From assembly GCA_965276815.1 (NCBI GenBank), contig CBDIBE010000012.1, forward strand, positions 868,001-932,000: a stretch of DNA of 64,000 nt, in the 5' to 3' direction. The translations under genes were made by a program, and so were the position numbers. Under the pieces are notes generated by a model, which was not told the origin of the DNA, did no database searches, and saw only the letters and a list, made by a program, of their open reading frames with translations. The DNA is from JAVVHH01 sp965276815 (GTDB lineage: Bacteria > Pseudomonadota > Alphaproteobacteria > Acetobacterales > Acetobacteraceae). Positions 25,001 through 33,720 of this stretch are shown piece by piece. Position 1 is the stretch's first letter. Each line of letters begins with the position of its first letter.

Positions 25001-25909
25001 CTAGTCCCGGCTGCCGTCGGCGGTTGCGAACAACCCTTGCGGGCGGATGACCAGCGTTGCGAACAGAATGATGAACAGCACCGCCTCTTTCATGGAGGCC
25101 GAGATCGTACCGACGATCACGGTCTGGATCACGCCGACGAGCAAGCCGCAAATCATCGCTCCGTGGAGGCTGCCCAGGCCCGCAATCACAATCACCACAA
25201 ATCCGGTCAGCAGCAAGTTCGCGCCCATGAACGGATCAACCGTTCCTGTGGACACGCCGATCAGGCAGCCGGCGGCGCCAGCCAAAGCCGAAGCGACGAC
25301 GAAAACGCTGATCTCCACCCGCTGCACATTGATGCCGAGCAGCCAGGCCACGGTCGGATTTTCCTCAACCGCCCGGATGGCGCGGCCCATGCGGCTGCTA
25401 CGGATCCACCAATGCAGGACTGCCATCGCCAGCGCAGCAACAAGGAAGATCACCACGTGCACGACGCGGATCATGATCGGACCAACGTAGAACACCAGGT
25501 CCTCGAGCGGCGATGGGAATGGCGAGAACTCGGGCGAGAAGATCGGGACCCGGCGGCTGATCTGCACGAACAACTCTTCCAGCACCAGGCTGACGGCAGC
25601 ACTCGTGACGAAGGGCGCCAGCGGCCCGGCGTCACGCAGCGGCGCGAACGCAACCGCGCGGACCACCACCCCCATCACCGCCCCGGTCACAACGGAGGCG
25701 AGGAAGGCGAGGACGAGCACAGCATAGCTATTCTCGCCCCCCAACCGCAGGCTGATCGCGGCACCCGCGAAGGCCGCCACCATAGTGACGGCTCCGTGCG
25801 CAATGTTCAGTCGGTTCAGCACACCAAAGATCAGCGTAAAGCCGATCGCAACGAGTGAATACGTGGCCCCCGAGAGCAGTCCGTCGATGAGATACTCCAG
25901 GACCAGCAC
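25001..25909 (-). CDS. Liv-type ABC transporter permease (LivH-like), transporter 2
   Basis: A 302-residue permease, GTG start at 25909. The N-terminal GLLSGATYSLVAIGFTLIFGVL and NIAHGAVTMVAAF are LivH signatures; GLGSLHGAMICGLLVGVIQT and the end IRPQGLFATADG are conserved. It pairs with the LivM-like subunit downstream and lies 24 bp after the binding-protein gene. Confidence 0.92.
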   Translation of the reverse strand: MLVLEYLIDGLLSGATYSLVAIGFTLIFGVLNRLNIAHGAVTMVAAFAGAAISLRLGGENSYAVLVLAFLASVVTGAVMGVVVRAVAFAPLRDAGPLAPFVTSAAVSLVLEELFVQISRRVPIFSPEFSPFPSPLEDLVFYVGPIMIRVVHVVIFLVAALAMAVLHWWIRSSRMGRAIRAVEENPTVAWLLGINVQRVEISVFVVASALAGAAGCLIGVSTGTVDPFMGANLLLTGFVVIVIAGLGSLHGAMICGLLVGVIQTVIVGTISASMKEAVLFIILFATLVIRPQGLFATADGSRD

Positions 25910-25933
25910 GCGACGGAACCTATCCGGCCGCCG

Positions 25934-27151
25934 CTAGCTCCGCCCGGGTTGCCAAGCTACGAACTGCCCGTCCTTGATCGTGAGGATGACCCCGGACTTT
26001 TCTATGTCGCGGTCGGCGTTAAAATGCAGCTTCTCGCCGGTGATGCTCGTGATGCTCGCGTCGGCGAGCGCATCGCGTATGCGGCGCCGGTCGTCGGCGA
26101 GGCTGTCCGGCGTGTTCTTGACACCAGACTTCTCGATCGCATCCTTGATCAGGTACATCGCCTCATACGCATTGACTGCAAACAGGCCGATTTCTTGGCC
26201 AGTACGCTTGCGGTACTCGTCCGCGAACGCCTTCACCGAGCTGGATTGCGGGTCGTAGGAGCTTGCTACGATCATCCCGTCCATCGCGCCGCCACCGGAT
26301 TTCAGCGTTTCCGCCGTCAGTTGCGAGATGCCGCCAATGAAGGCCTTGGGCGCGAGTCCGCGCCGCCGCGCTTCTTTCATGAAGTTGATCGCCGGCAGCG
26401 TGTTGGCCATCACATAGACGAGGTCGGGGTTCGCCTCCTTGATTGCGGCGACCTGCCGGCTGTAGTCGCGGTCGCTCGAGACACCGTCTGTGGTCGCCAC
26501 AACCTTGATGCCGAGCTTTTCGAGTGCGGGCACGATCGCCTTGTCGACTAGCGACTGAAAGTAAATGTTGTCCTTCATGATGTAGAATGCCGCAGTCTTG
26601 GCGCCCGTCTGTTTCTGCACCGCCTCCGCGACCCGGCCGACGACGTTCACTTCGCTGAACGTATCGCGGAAGCCGTAGCGCGAGATCTTGTTCAACCCGG
26701 GGGCGCCGACCGCCGAAGAGAAGACAACAATCGGTGTGCCCTGCTTGTCGAGCTCGTTGAGGTAGTTGAACACTGCCTCGCCTGCGTTGGAGGCGGACAG
26801 GCCTTTGATCATCAGAACATGATCGTCGTCGGCGAGCCGCTTGACTAATCCGATCGCCTCCGCCGGGTCGCTGCCCTCGTCATAGCCGTTGGGCGCGGGC
26901 GTCAGCGCGAACTTGACCTTCTTGCCATCGATGATGACGCCGCCGGCGGCGTTGATCTCGTCTGCGGCGATCTGCGATCCCCAAACCCCAGGTAGGCCGT
27001 AGGCAGAATACTGGCCGGTCTGGCTTTCGAGCAGCCCGATCCGCACCGTGCCTTGGTCCTGGAAGGCGAAAGCCGGGCCCGAGGCAAGCGCGAGCGCCAG
27101 CGCAAGCGGGATTATGCGGCGCCGGATCGTACGCAGGACCAGGCTGTGCAT
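25934..27151 (-). CDS. Periplasmic substrate-binding protein of Liv transporter 2
   Basis: A 405-residue type I binding protein with a signal peptide (RRRIIPLALALALASGPAFA, cleavage near residue 29). The mature start VRIGLLESQTGQYSAYGLPG and GSQIAADEINAAGGV are typical of branched-chain-type binding proteins. It is the first gene of its operon and is preceded by an IclR-type operator and a -35 box, suggesting induction together with the LLM monooxygenase and CoA ligase operons. The ligand is unknown. Confidence 0.92.
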   Translation of the reverse strand: MHSLVLRTIRRRIIPLALALALASGPAFAFQDQGTVRIGLLESQTGQYSAYGLPGVWGSQIAADEINAAGGVIIDGKKVKFALTPAPNGYDEGSDPAEAIGLVKRLADDDHVLMIKGLSASNAGEAVFNYLNELDKQGTPIVVFSSAVGAPGLNKISRYGFRDTFSEVNVVGRVAEAVQKQTGAKTAAFYIMKDNIYFQSLVDKAIVPALEKLGIKVVATTDGVSSDRDYSRQVAAIKEANPDLVYVMANTLPAINFMKEARRRGLAPKAFIGGISQLTAETLKSGGGAMDGMIVASSYDPQSSSVKAFADEYRKRTGQEIGLFAVNAYEAMYLIKDAIEKSGVKNTPDSLADDRRRIRDALADASITSITGEKLHFNADRDIEKSGVILTIKDGQFVAWQPGRS

Positions 27152-27237
27152 GGTGTTCCTCCCGATTTCGCCGCACGAGCGTGCGGTTCGATATTGTTAC
27201 GCCATTTGTCCGGAACCGTGCCGCTTGCCACCGAATT

Positions 27238-27271
27238 TGTCAATGAGCCATATTGATTGCATTGAGACAAC
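27238..27271 (-). promoter_or_regulatory. Promoter and IclR-type operator of the Liv transporter 2 operon
   Basis: On the minus strand GTTGTCTCAATGCAAT (27271-27256), a match to the repeated 16-bp site, is followed after exactly 12 bp by -35 TTGACA (27243-27238). No good -10 is visible 17 bp on. The gene start is about 87 bp downstream. Spacing and sequence agree with the other four sites of this set. Confidence 0.7.
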
Positions 27272-27283
27272 TTGGCGTTTCTC

Positions 27284-27815
27284 TCACGCCAGGGAAAGCT
27301 CCACTTCCGCGGTCCTTTTCACCGAGAGATCGCCGTTCTGGTTCTCGCCCCAAACCTCGCAATCGACCAGGCCGCGCCCGTCCTCCATGCGCTTGCCGAC
27401 GACTTTACCCCGACACCAGATCACGTCGCCGACCGGATTATGCCGCCGGATCTGCACGTTCAGCCGGCGAAGGAATCCGCCTCCGCCAGCTTCGTGCCGG
27501 ACTGGTCGAAGAACTCGGTGGTACAGATCTGCTGAAGCGCACGCCCGGCAGGCCCTCGACCGCGCCGCTCGCGACGTTGTCGGTGGAATAGAGAATGGCG
27601 GCAGGAGCCAGCCGCGTCTGCCACCGCGTAGCCGCGGCGTAGTCCGGATCGAGCCAGAGCGGGTTGTTGTCGCCAATCGCATACGCGAAGTGGCGGGCGG
27701 CGTCGGCGTTGATCTCGGTGAAGGTCGCCAGCGTAACCCGCTGTACCGGCTTGCCGATCCGGCTTCGTAGCTCCGCGACCGCCTCGTCGCTAATCTTGGA
27801 AAACGACAATGCCAT
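27284..27815 (-). pseudogene. Fused remnants of two MaoC-like (hot-dog) dehydratase genes
   Basis: The 5' part (from 27815, MALSFSKISDEAVAELRS) reads as a MaoC/FAS1-type dehydratase N-terminus to about GLPGV. The frame then breaks; another frame gives ALQQICTTEFFDQSGTKLAEADS, which belongs much later in such proteins. A third frame to the stop at 27284 gives NPVGDVIWCRGKVVGKRM and DCEVWGENQNGD, the C-terminus of a second MaoC protein. So a deletion has joined pieces of two tandem hydratase genes out of frame. No functional product is expected. The adjacent CoA ligase and CMD genes are intact. Confidence 0.75.
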
Positions 27816-27947
27816 CCTCCTGATCCGGAACACTCTGCGCCTACCTCGGCGAACGTCGCGATCTCGCCGCTATCGGCGCCGCGCCTCGGCAGCAGGTCGC
27901 CGTATCAGGCTCCGCCGAGAACGGAGCCCGACACGGCTGGCACGGCG

Positions 27948-28328
27948 CTAGCCGAGCAGCCCCATTTCCTTCAGCACCTCTTCCGCCGCCTTGAAGCTCT
28001 CCACCCCAGCCGGGAGACCGCAATAGGCGACGCATTGATAGAGCACCTCCTGGATCTGATCGACGGTGCAGCCATTGTTGATCGCGGACCGCACGTGCAG
28101 CCGCAGCTCGGCCACCCGGTTGAGAGCCGTAAGCGTCGCGATCAGGATCAGGCTGCGCGTGCTGCGCTCCAGGCCCGGCCGGTTCCAGACGTCACCGAAG
28201 CAGTTCTCCTCCGAAAAGGTCCGGATGGGCTGGTTGAAGGGCGTCGTGCTGGCATCGCGGCGCTCGAAATATTCCTTGCCGAGCACCTCCGCCATGATCG
28301 CCCGGCCTATCTCGCGTTTGTTGTCCAT
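27948..28328 (-). CDS. Carboxymuconolactone decarboxylase family protein
   Basis: A 126-residue AhpD/PcaC-fold protein. The family core RSTRSLILIATLTALNRVAELRLHVRSAINNGCT and QCVAYCGLPAGVESFKAAEEVL is complete. Two cysteines are present (NNGCT and QCVAYC), but the helical CxxC of AhpD peroxidases is absent, so a decarboxylase or lactone-related role is likelier than peroxide reduction. It is downstream of the CoA ligase and ATP-grasp fragment on the same strand and is likely co-transcribed with them. Confidence 0.88.
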   Translation of the reverse strand: MDNKREIGRAIMAEVLGKEYFERRDASTTPFNQPIRTFSEENCFGDVWNRPGLERSTRSLILIATLTALNRVAELRLHVRSAINNGCTVDQIQEVLYQCVAYCGLPAGVESFKAAEEVLKEMGLLG

Positions 28329-28337
28329 GCTTGCCTC

Positions 28338-28610
28338 CTATTGCCTCCCGTCCCGTGTGGCCGTGAGCTTCATCAATGCATCGGCGGCGACCGCGCCCTT
28401 ACCTACGGGCCGCACGATCACCGGATTGACCTCGATCTCGGCAATCATATCCGCGTGCTCGGCGAAGAACGTCGATAGCCGCGCCACGAGCGCCGCCAGC
28501 GCTTCCAGATCGCCAGCCGGCCTGCCCCGAATGCCGGCGAGGATCCGCGCGCCGCGCTGCGCCTCAAGCTGGCGCGGACGGCGGGTCGACAACTGGGCGG
28601 CGGCTACCAT
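28338..28610 (-). pseudogene. C-terminal fragment of an NDP-forming acyl-CoA synthetase (ATP-grasp)
   Basis: A 90-residue open frame whose second half (LAALVARLSTFFAEHADMIAEIEVNPVIV, then GKGAVAADALMKL) matches the extreme C-terminus of ADP-forming acetyl-CoA synthetases of about 700 residues. The rest of that enzyme is missing. The ATG at 28610 overlaps the stop of the AMP-forming ligase (TGATG), so the fragment could still be translated by coupling. It has no ATP-binding core and is presumed non-functional. Confidence 0.7.
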
Positions 28611-30163
28611 CAGGCGACTTCGCGGGCCGCAGCGACCTGGTTGCGCAATGTCTGCCGATTGACCTTGCCCGACGTCGTCTTGGGTAAATCGGCAACGAAC
28701 TCGATCACGCGCGGGTACTCATGCTGCGCCAGCCGGTTGCGGGTGAAGTTCTGCAACTGCTCGGTCAGCGCTTCGGTCACCGGGCCGCGCGGGACGATGT
28801 AGGCCTTCACCACCTGCCCGCGCAGCTCGTCCGGCACCCCGATCACCGCGGCCTCAGCCACGGCCTCATGCTTAAGCAGAGTATCCTCAATCTCTTTGGC
28901 GCTCATCGTCCAGCCCGCGGAGATGATCACGTCGTCGGCCCGGCCGCCGTGATAGAAGTAACCCTCCTCGTCGGTCCAGCCGAGGTCCTTGGTGCGGACC
29001 CACTCGCCGCCGCGCTCGACGACGATCTCGCCGATCTGGCGCGGCGCGGCGTCATTGCCGCTCGCGTCGTGCACCGCCACTTTCATCCCAGGAACCGGCT
29101 TGCCAAGCGAGCGCGGCTTGACCTCGATATCTTTCGCGCCGGGGTAGTTGACGAGGATCACGCCCACCTCGGTGGTGCCATACATGCTGCACGCACGTTG
29201 GCCGAAGGTCGCGATGATGAAATCCTCGGTCGCGGTATCCGTAGGCTCGCCGGTATAGGTCAGCTTCTCCAGGTAGTACCGGTGGTCGCCGGCCACCAAG
29301 CTGTTTTTCATCAGGCGATAGTGCGTCGCAGCAGCGGACAGGTTCGTAATTCGGTGATGCTCGAGGGCCGCTAACAGGCGCGCGGCGTCGAACTGGCCTG
29401 CCCACGCCCAGATACTGACACCAAGCGCGAGCGGGGCGATCGTACCGTGCCAGAGCCCGTGGCCCCACGACGGTGACGAGGGGCAACAGTAGCGGTCGCC
29501 AGGCCGCACGCCCGTGCCGTAAAGGGCCGCCACCATCACCGTCACTACGGCTCGATGCCGGTGCTTGACCGCATCCGGCAGCTCGCGCGTGGTGCCCGAC
29601 GTATATTGGTACATCGCCATGTCGCTGGACTTGGTGCGCGGCGTGAACTCGTCTCCGGCGGCTGCCAACGCTGCCATGAAGGCGTCGTCGGCGACGACGA
29701 CTTCGGTCCCGGCGAAGCCGTACGCTAAGGACGCCTTCTCGGGGGAGACCACTAGGATCTTCGGCTCGCAGTCCTGCACGCGCAACGCCAGTCCATCGCG
29801 CCCGAACAGCGCATAGAGCGGCACCGCCACGGCGCCTGCCTTCATGGCGCCGAACAAGCAGACATAGAAGGCGAGCGAGGGGTCTAACATGATGCCGGCC
29901 CGATCGCCCTTGGCCACTCCCCGCGCCTGCAAGAAGTTGGCGAAGCGGTTCGACCAGAGCGCGACATCTTCGGCGGTCAGCACCAAATCGGGTGCGTTCT
30001 TCGACAGAACCGTGATGGTGAGGCCGGCGCCGACGTGTCGGTCGATGCACTCATATGCGATATTGAGGTCTTCCTCGTTACCGTCGAACAGCGCCCAAAG
30101 GCCAGCGCGCGAGAATTCGGCCTGCGCCTCCGCGTATCCCGAATAGCTGGTCAACTTTCGCAT
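28610..30163 (-). CDS. AMP-forming acyl-CoA synthetase
   Basis: A 517-residue ANL-family ligase. P-loop region YTSGTTRELPDAVKHRH, in which the usual GxPK lysine is replaced; the A5 motif MYGTTEVGVILVNYPG, hinge HGGRADDVIISAGWTMSAKEIED and catalytic Lys in LPKTTSGKVNR are intact. The SWGHGLWHG and NYPG phrases resemble benzoate/cyclohexane-carboxylate and acetoacetate-type ligases. It activates a carboxylic acid intermediate to CoA ester. It is first in its operon, divergent from iclR, with an IclR-type site upstream. Confidence 0.9.
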   Translation of the reverse strand: MRKLTSYSGYAEAQAEFSRAGLWALFDGNEEDLNIAYECIDRHVGAGLTITVLSKNAPDLVLTAEDVALWSNRFANFLQARGVAKGDRAGIMLDPSLAFYVCLFGAMKAGAVAVPLYALFGRDGLALRVQDCEPKILVVSPEKASLAYGFAGTEVVVADDAFMAALAAAGDEFTPRTKSSDMAMYQYTSGTTRELPDAVKHRHRAVVTVMVAALYGTGVRPGDRYCCPSSPSWGHGLWHGTIAPLALGVSIWAWAGQFDAARLLAALEHHRITNLSAAATHYRLMKNSLVAGDHRYYLEKLTYTGEPTDTATEDFIIATFGQRACSMYGTTEVGVILVNYPGAKDIEVKPRSLGKPVPGMKVAVHDASGNDAAPRQIGEIVVERGGEWVRTKDLGWTDEEGYFYHGGRADDVIISAGWTMSAKEIEDTLLKHEAVAEAAVIGVPDELRGQVVKAYIVPRGPVTEALTEQLQNFTRNRLAQHEYPRVIEFVADLPKTTSGKVNRQTLRNQVAAAREVA

Positions 30164-30212
30164 GGTCTCACCAGGACATCCTGTCCCGTACCTAGGGCGC
30201 GAGTTAGGTCAT

Positions 30213-30246
30213 TGTCAACAAGCCAATGAAGTTGTATAGGCGCAAC
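30213..30246 (-). promoter_or_regulatory. Promoter and IclR-type operator of the CoA ligase operon
   Basis: On the minus strand GTTGCGCCTATACAAC (30246-30231), with GTTG/CAAC inverted ends, precedes -35 TTGACA (30218-30213) by exactly 12 bp. The -10 is weak (CTAGGT at 17 bp). It is one of five sites with this geometry and lies in the divergent region shared with iclR. Confidence 0.65.
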
Positions 30247-30374
30247 TCCGGCTCCCATGATACCTATCGAACGCTGGCGGACACGTTGTAAGCTCGCCGG
30301 GCCGCCTGGGACTGACGCCGGGCGATCGATCAACGCGGTGGGAGCAGGCGCACCGCATGGCGGGCCCGCCGTCC

Positions 30375-30409
30375 TTGTCAGCCAGGCATTCCCGTTGTAT
30401 TCAGACAAT
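30375..30409 (+). promoter_or_regulatory. iclR promoter with operator over the -10
   Basis: A -35-like TTGTCA (30375-30380), 17-bp spacer and TATTCA (30398-30403) precede the regulator gene. The 16-bp site GTTGTATTCAGACAAT (30394-30409) covers the -10. This placement predicts autorepression, in contrast to the upstream placement at the target promoters. Confidence 0.7.
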
Positions 30410-30429
30410 AAGAGTAGAGGTCATCAGCC

Positions 30430-31305
30430 ATGCCGAATGAGAGGTCGCGTGCCAAGGCCAAGAAGGTTGTCGTCCGGCAGGTGCCGGCGGTGTCCCGCGC
30501 CGTCGCCATCTTGCGCTTCCTGGCGCGGTCTCAGTCCGGCGTCGGCGTCGTGCAGCTCGCCAACGCACTTGGCATCGTTCCCAGCACTTGTCTGCACATC
30601 CTGCGCGTGCTCAGCAGCGAGGGCCTGGTCTCGTTCGAGCCGCTGAGCAAGAAATACCAACTCGGCGCAGGAGTGCTGGCCCTGGCCAATGACTTCGTCA
30701 GCAGGAATTCGTTCGTCCAGGTGGTACATCCATACCTGGACGAAGTGTCGCGTCGGCACCGCTGCACCACAGTGGCCGTGGAGCCGAGTGGACCTGACCA
30801 CTACATCGTCATCGCCGCTGCGAGCGGCAGCCAGGCCATGTCGGTACGGGTCAGGGTCGGGACCCGCGTGCCCGAGTTGATCAGCGCGACCGGCCGTTGC
30901 CTCGCCGCCTACGGCAATTGGAGCCAGGCCGAACTCAAGCGCCGGTTTGCGCGGCTGCGCTGGGAGAACCCGCCCAGCTTCGAGACATGGTGCACGCAAG
31001 TCGCGGAAACCAAACGAAGAGGCTATGGCCTGGACGTCGGCAACTACATTCGCGGCATCACCGTCGTCGCCGTGCCGATCCTGCGCGATGAGGACACGGT
31101 CATCGGCGCTCTCGTCTCGGTCAAGGTGAGCGATCAGCTCAGCCCCCACCAGCTCGAGATCCTCGCGGGGGAACTCAAGACGGCGGCAGCTCGCGTCCGG
31201 GCGCAACTCGGCTATTCCCCGTCCGAGACCGATGCGGCGGAGGCACCGGCCCGGCTGCGCGCCGCCGCCAACCGGCGCAGCGGCTTGGAGCCTCAGCTCG
31301 CGTAG
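30430..31305 (+). CDS. IclR family transcriptional regulator 1
   Basis: A 291-residue IclR protein. The N-terminal winged helix spans about residues 18-80 (SRAVAILRFLARSQSGVGVVQLANALGIVPSTCLHILRVL), followed by the effector domain with ISATGRCLAAYG and a C-terminal ALVSVKVSDQLS strand. The ATG at 30430 is kept. Identical 16-bp sites lie over its own -10 and 12 bp upstream of five -35 boxes at 22.6-35.2 kb, so it is likely the activator of these operons and its own repressor (inference; the pattern resembles PcaR/PobR). Its 3' end overlaps the convergent aldehyde dehydrogenase gene by 13 bp. Confidence 0.92.
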   Translation: MPNERSRAKAKKVVVRQVPAVSRAVAILRFLARSQSGVGVVQLANALGIVPSTCLHILRVLSSEGLVSFEPLSKKYQLGAGVLALANDFVSRNSFVQVVHPYLDEVSRRHRCTTVAVEPSGPDHYIVIAAASGSQAMSVRVRVGTRVPELISATGRCLAAYGNWSQAELKRRFARLRWENPPSFETWCTQVAETKRRGYGLDVGNYIRGITVVAVPILRDEDTVIGALVSVKVSDQLSPHQLEILAGELKTAAARVRAQLGYSPSETDAAEAPARLRAAANRRSGLEPQLA

Positions 31306-32770
31306 GCGTCCGGGTACGCGCCGGTCAGGCTCATGATCGTCGACCGCGTCTCCAGGAAACCCTCCAGCGCCTCCGGCCCGTTCTCCCGGCCCAGCCCGCT
31401 CAGCTTGAAGCCTCCATAAGGGATGTTCCACCGCAGATACCGGTATGTGTTCACCCACACCGTTCCCGCTTGGATCTGGCCAGCGACCCGGTGGGCGCGG
31501 CCGACATTCTGCGTCCAAATCGCCGCGGTAAGCCCATAGACTGTCGCATTGGCGATCTCGATCGCTTGCTCCTCCGTATCGAACGGAATCACCGCGCAGA
31601 CCGGACCGAAGATCTCTTCCTGGGCAATTCGCATATCGCTGCGGACCCCGCCGAACACGGTCGGGTGCACGAAGTACCCCCTTCCATCCCCTCGCCAGCC
31701 ACCCGCAAGCCGCCGCTCACCAGCTGGGCCCCTTCGTCCCGACCGATCTCCACATAGCGCAACGTCTTCTCGAGCTGCTGTGCGCTCGCCTGCGGCCCCA
31801 TCTGAGTCGCCTCGTCCAGCGGCATGCCGATCCTGACCCGCTGCGCCCGCGCCGCCAACTCCGCGACCACCGCGTCATAGATCGAGCGGTGCACAACCAA
31901 CCGCGAGCCAAGCGCACAGCTCTGGCCGCAGGCCATGAAGGCCGCGTGGGTGGCGGCATTCATGGCCGGGCCGAGATCGGCGTCGTCGAACAGGATATGC
32001 GCAGACTTGCCGCCGTTCTCGAATGCGAGACGCTTCAGCGTGCCGGCCGCCTGCCGCATGATCTCCTGCGCGGTATGGTAATCGCCGGTAAAGGAGACCT
32101 TGTTGACGCCAGCGTGGCTGACCAAGTGGCCCCCCACGCTTCGGCCGGCGCCTGGAACGACGTTGATGACGCCGGGCGGGATTCCGGCCTCCTCGACAAT
32201 GCGGGCGAGCTCGAGCGCAGTCACCGACGTGTTTTCGGCTGGCTTGAGCACGACGGTGCAGCCCGCTGCGAGCGCCGGAGCGATCTTCCAGGCCGCCAGC
32301 AGCAGCGGCGCATTCCACGGCACGATGGCCGCCACGACGCCAACGGGCACCCGCGTCGTATAGACGTGCATCGTGGGATCGACCGCGATCGCACGCCCGT
32401 CAATCTTGTCGGCCAGGCCCGCGAAATAATAATACCACTGCGCGTGAGCGCCCACGTCGGGCCGCGTCTCACGGATAGGCCGGCCGTTGTCGCGCGATTC
32501 CAGTTCTGCCAGCCGCGCCGCGTGCTTCTCGTAGGCGCTGGCCAGCCGGCGCAACGCGGCGGCCCGCTCATAGACACTGACGCGTCCCCATGGCCCGCGC
32601 AGCGCCTCGTTCGCCGCGGCGACGGCCCGGTCCACATCTGCCACGCCGCCAAAGGGCACCAGTGCCCAGGGCTTGCCCGAGGCCGGGTCCAGTGACTCGA
32701 CGAGTTCCCCGTCAACTGGCGACGACCATTCGCCGCCGATGAAAAGCTTCTCGTGCCTCAAGAGCCCCAT
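31293..32770 (-). pseudogene. Aldehyde dehydrogenase with a single-base frameshift
   Basis: From the ATG at 32770 the protein reads as a normal NAD(P)-dependent aldehyde dehydrogenase: IVPWNAPLLLAAWKIAPALA, VSFTGDYHTAQ, catalytic Glu in FENGGKSAHILF and Cys in ACGQSCALGSR. At the C5 tract 31677-31681 (G5 on the coding strand) the frame is lost; the next frame continues perfectly with HPTVFGGVRSDMRIAQEEIFGPV through to the stop at 31293. Restoring one G would give about 492 residues, the family length. Either a real null mutation or a homopolymer sequencing error. Third gene of the operon with SMP-30 and a beta-hydroxyacid dehydrogenase. Confidence 0.85.
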
Positions 32771-32800
32771 GGCGTTCTCCTCCCTCGCATGCGGGCGAGG

Positions 32801-33718
32801 TTACTGGTGGCTGTAAAGCCGCAACCCAGGGGTGGGCAGCTCCGCCCTTAGAATCGTGCCCGAGTCGGACTCGATGATATGCAGATGTCGGTTCTCGGGG
32901 CCGCCATAGGCTAGGTTGGTCGTGTAGAGACCGCCCGCGGGCGACTTGATCCGGTAGAGCGGCTCGCCGAGCTTGCTGAACACCCATACCTGGCCCGCGC
33001 CGACATGCGCCACCGCGATGCCGCCCGCCTCGTCCACCGCCATCCCGTCCGGTCCGACGCCGCCCGAGAGTTGCACGAAGACGCCGACCTTGGTGACGTT
33101 GCCGTCGGCCAGCAGGGGCACGCGCCAGATCGCGTTGCCGCGGGTGACGCAAACATACAGCACCTGCTCGGTCGGGCTCAGCGCCAATCCATTCGGGCTC
33201 GGCGCGTAGTCGACGATCTTAGCCAGATGCCCGTCTGCCCGGCGCCGAAATACGCGCCCAGTCGGATCCTGCAGCCCGGTCTGGCCCTGGTCGGTAAAGT
33301 AGAGATCGCCGTTGCTGGCGAAAATCATGTCGTTGCAGCCGCGGAAGCCTTCGAGGTGGCTATGCGTGATGAACGGTTCGACCCGCCCGCTGGCCGGGTC
33401 GAGCCGCATGATGCCGTTCTTCTGGTCGGCAAGATAAAGGGTGCCGTCCCTATGGATTTTCAGCCCGTTCGGCCAGCCATCATATTCCGTCACCTGGTCC
33501 CAATCGCCGCCGGGCGAAACCCGGAATACGCGGCCAAACGGGATATCGACGACATACAAATTGCCGTTCCGGTCGAAAGATGGCCCCTCGAGGAACGAAC
33601 TGATCCGCATCCCATGCAGATTGACCTCCGCCCATTCCACTGATTGCCCGGTTCGGTCGAAACGAGCAGGGATTTTTGCGAATACCTTGGCCGTGATGAC
33701 CTGCGCAGGGGCGTACAT
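32801..33718 (-). CDS. SMP-30/gluconolactonase-like protein (second copy)
   Basis: A 305-residue beta-propeller with the SMP-30 ligand positions: Glu in FLEGPSFDRNGNL, Asn in RGCNDMIFASNGDL, Asn in PSPNGLALSPTE and Asp in GPDGMAVDEAGG. The last fits the metal-binding Asp of lactonases. It probably opens a lactone intermediate. It lies between a beta-hydroxyacid dehydrogenase gene (2 bp upstream) and the aldehyde dehydrogenase gene, all in one minus-strand operon behind an IclR-type site. Confidence 0.88.
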   Translation of the reverse strand: MYAPAQVITAKVFAKIPARFDRTGQSVEWAEVNLHGMRISSFLEGPSFDRNGNLYVVDIPFGRVFRVSPGGDWDQVTEYDGWPNGLKIHRDGTLYLADQKNGIMRLDPASGRVEPFITHSHLEGFRGCNDMIFASNGDLYFTDQGQTGLQDPTGRVFRRRADGHLAKIVDYAPSPNGLALSPTEQVLYVCVTRGNAIWRVPLLADGNVTKVGVFVQLSGGVGPDGMAVDEAGGIAVAHVGAGQVWVFSKLGEPLYRIKSPAGGLYTTNLAYGGPENRHLHIIESDSGTILRAELPTPGLRLYSHQ

Positions 33719-33720
33719 CG

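Noticed and set aside
30213..30218. GTCAAC at 30214-30219 as a further copy of the TetR1-type palindrome
   Set aside because: The second half is absent (GTCAAC-N6-ATGAAG); the hexamer is only the -35 box of the CoA ligase promoter.
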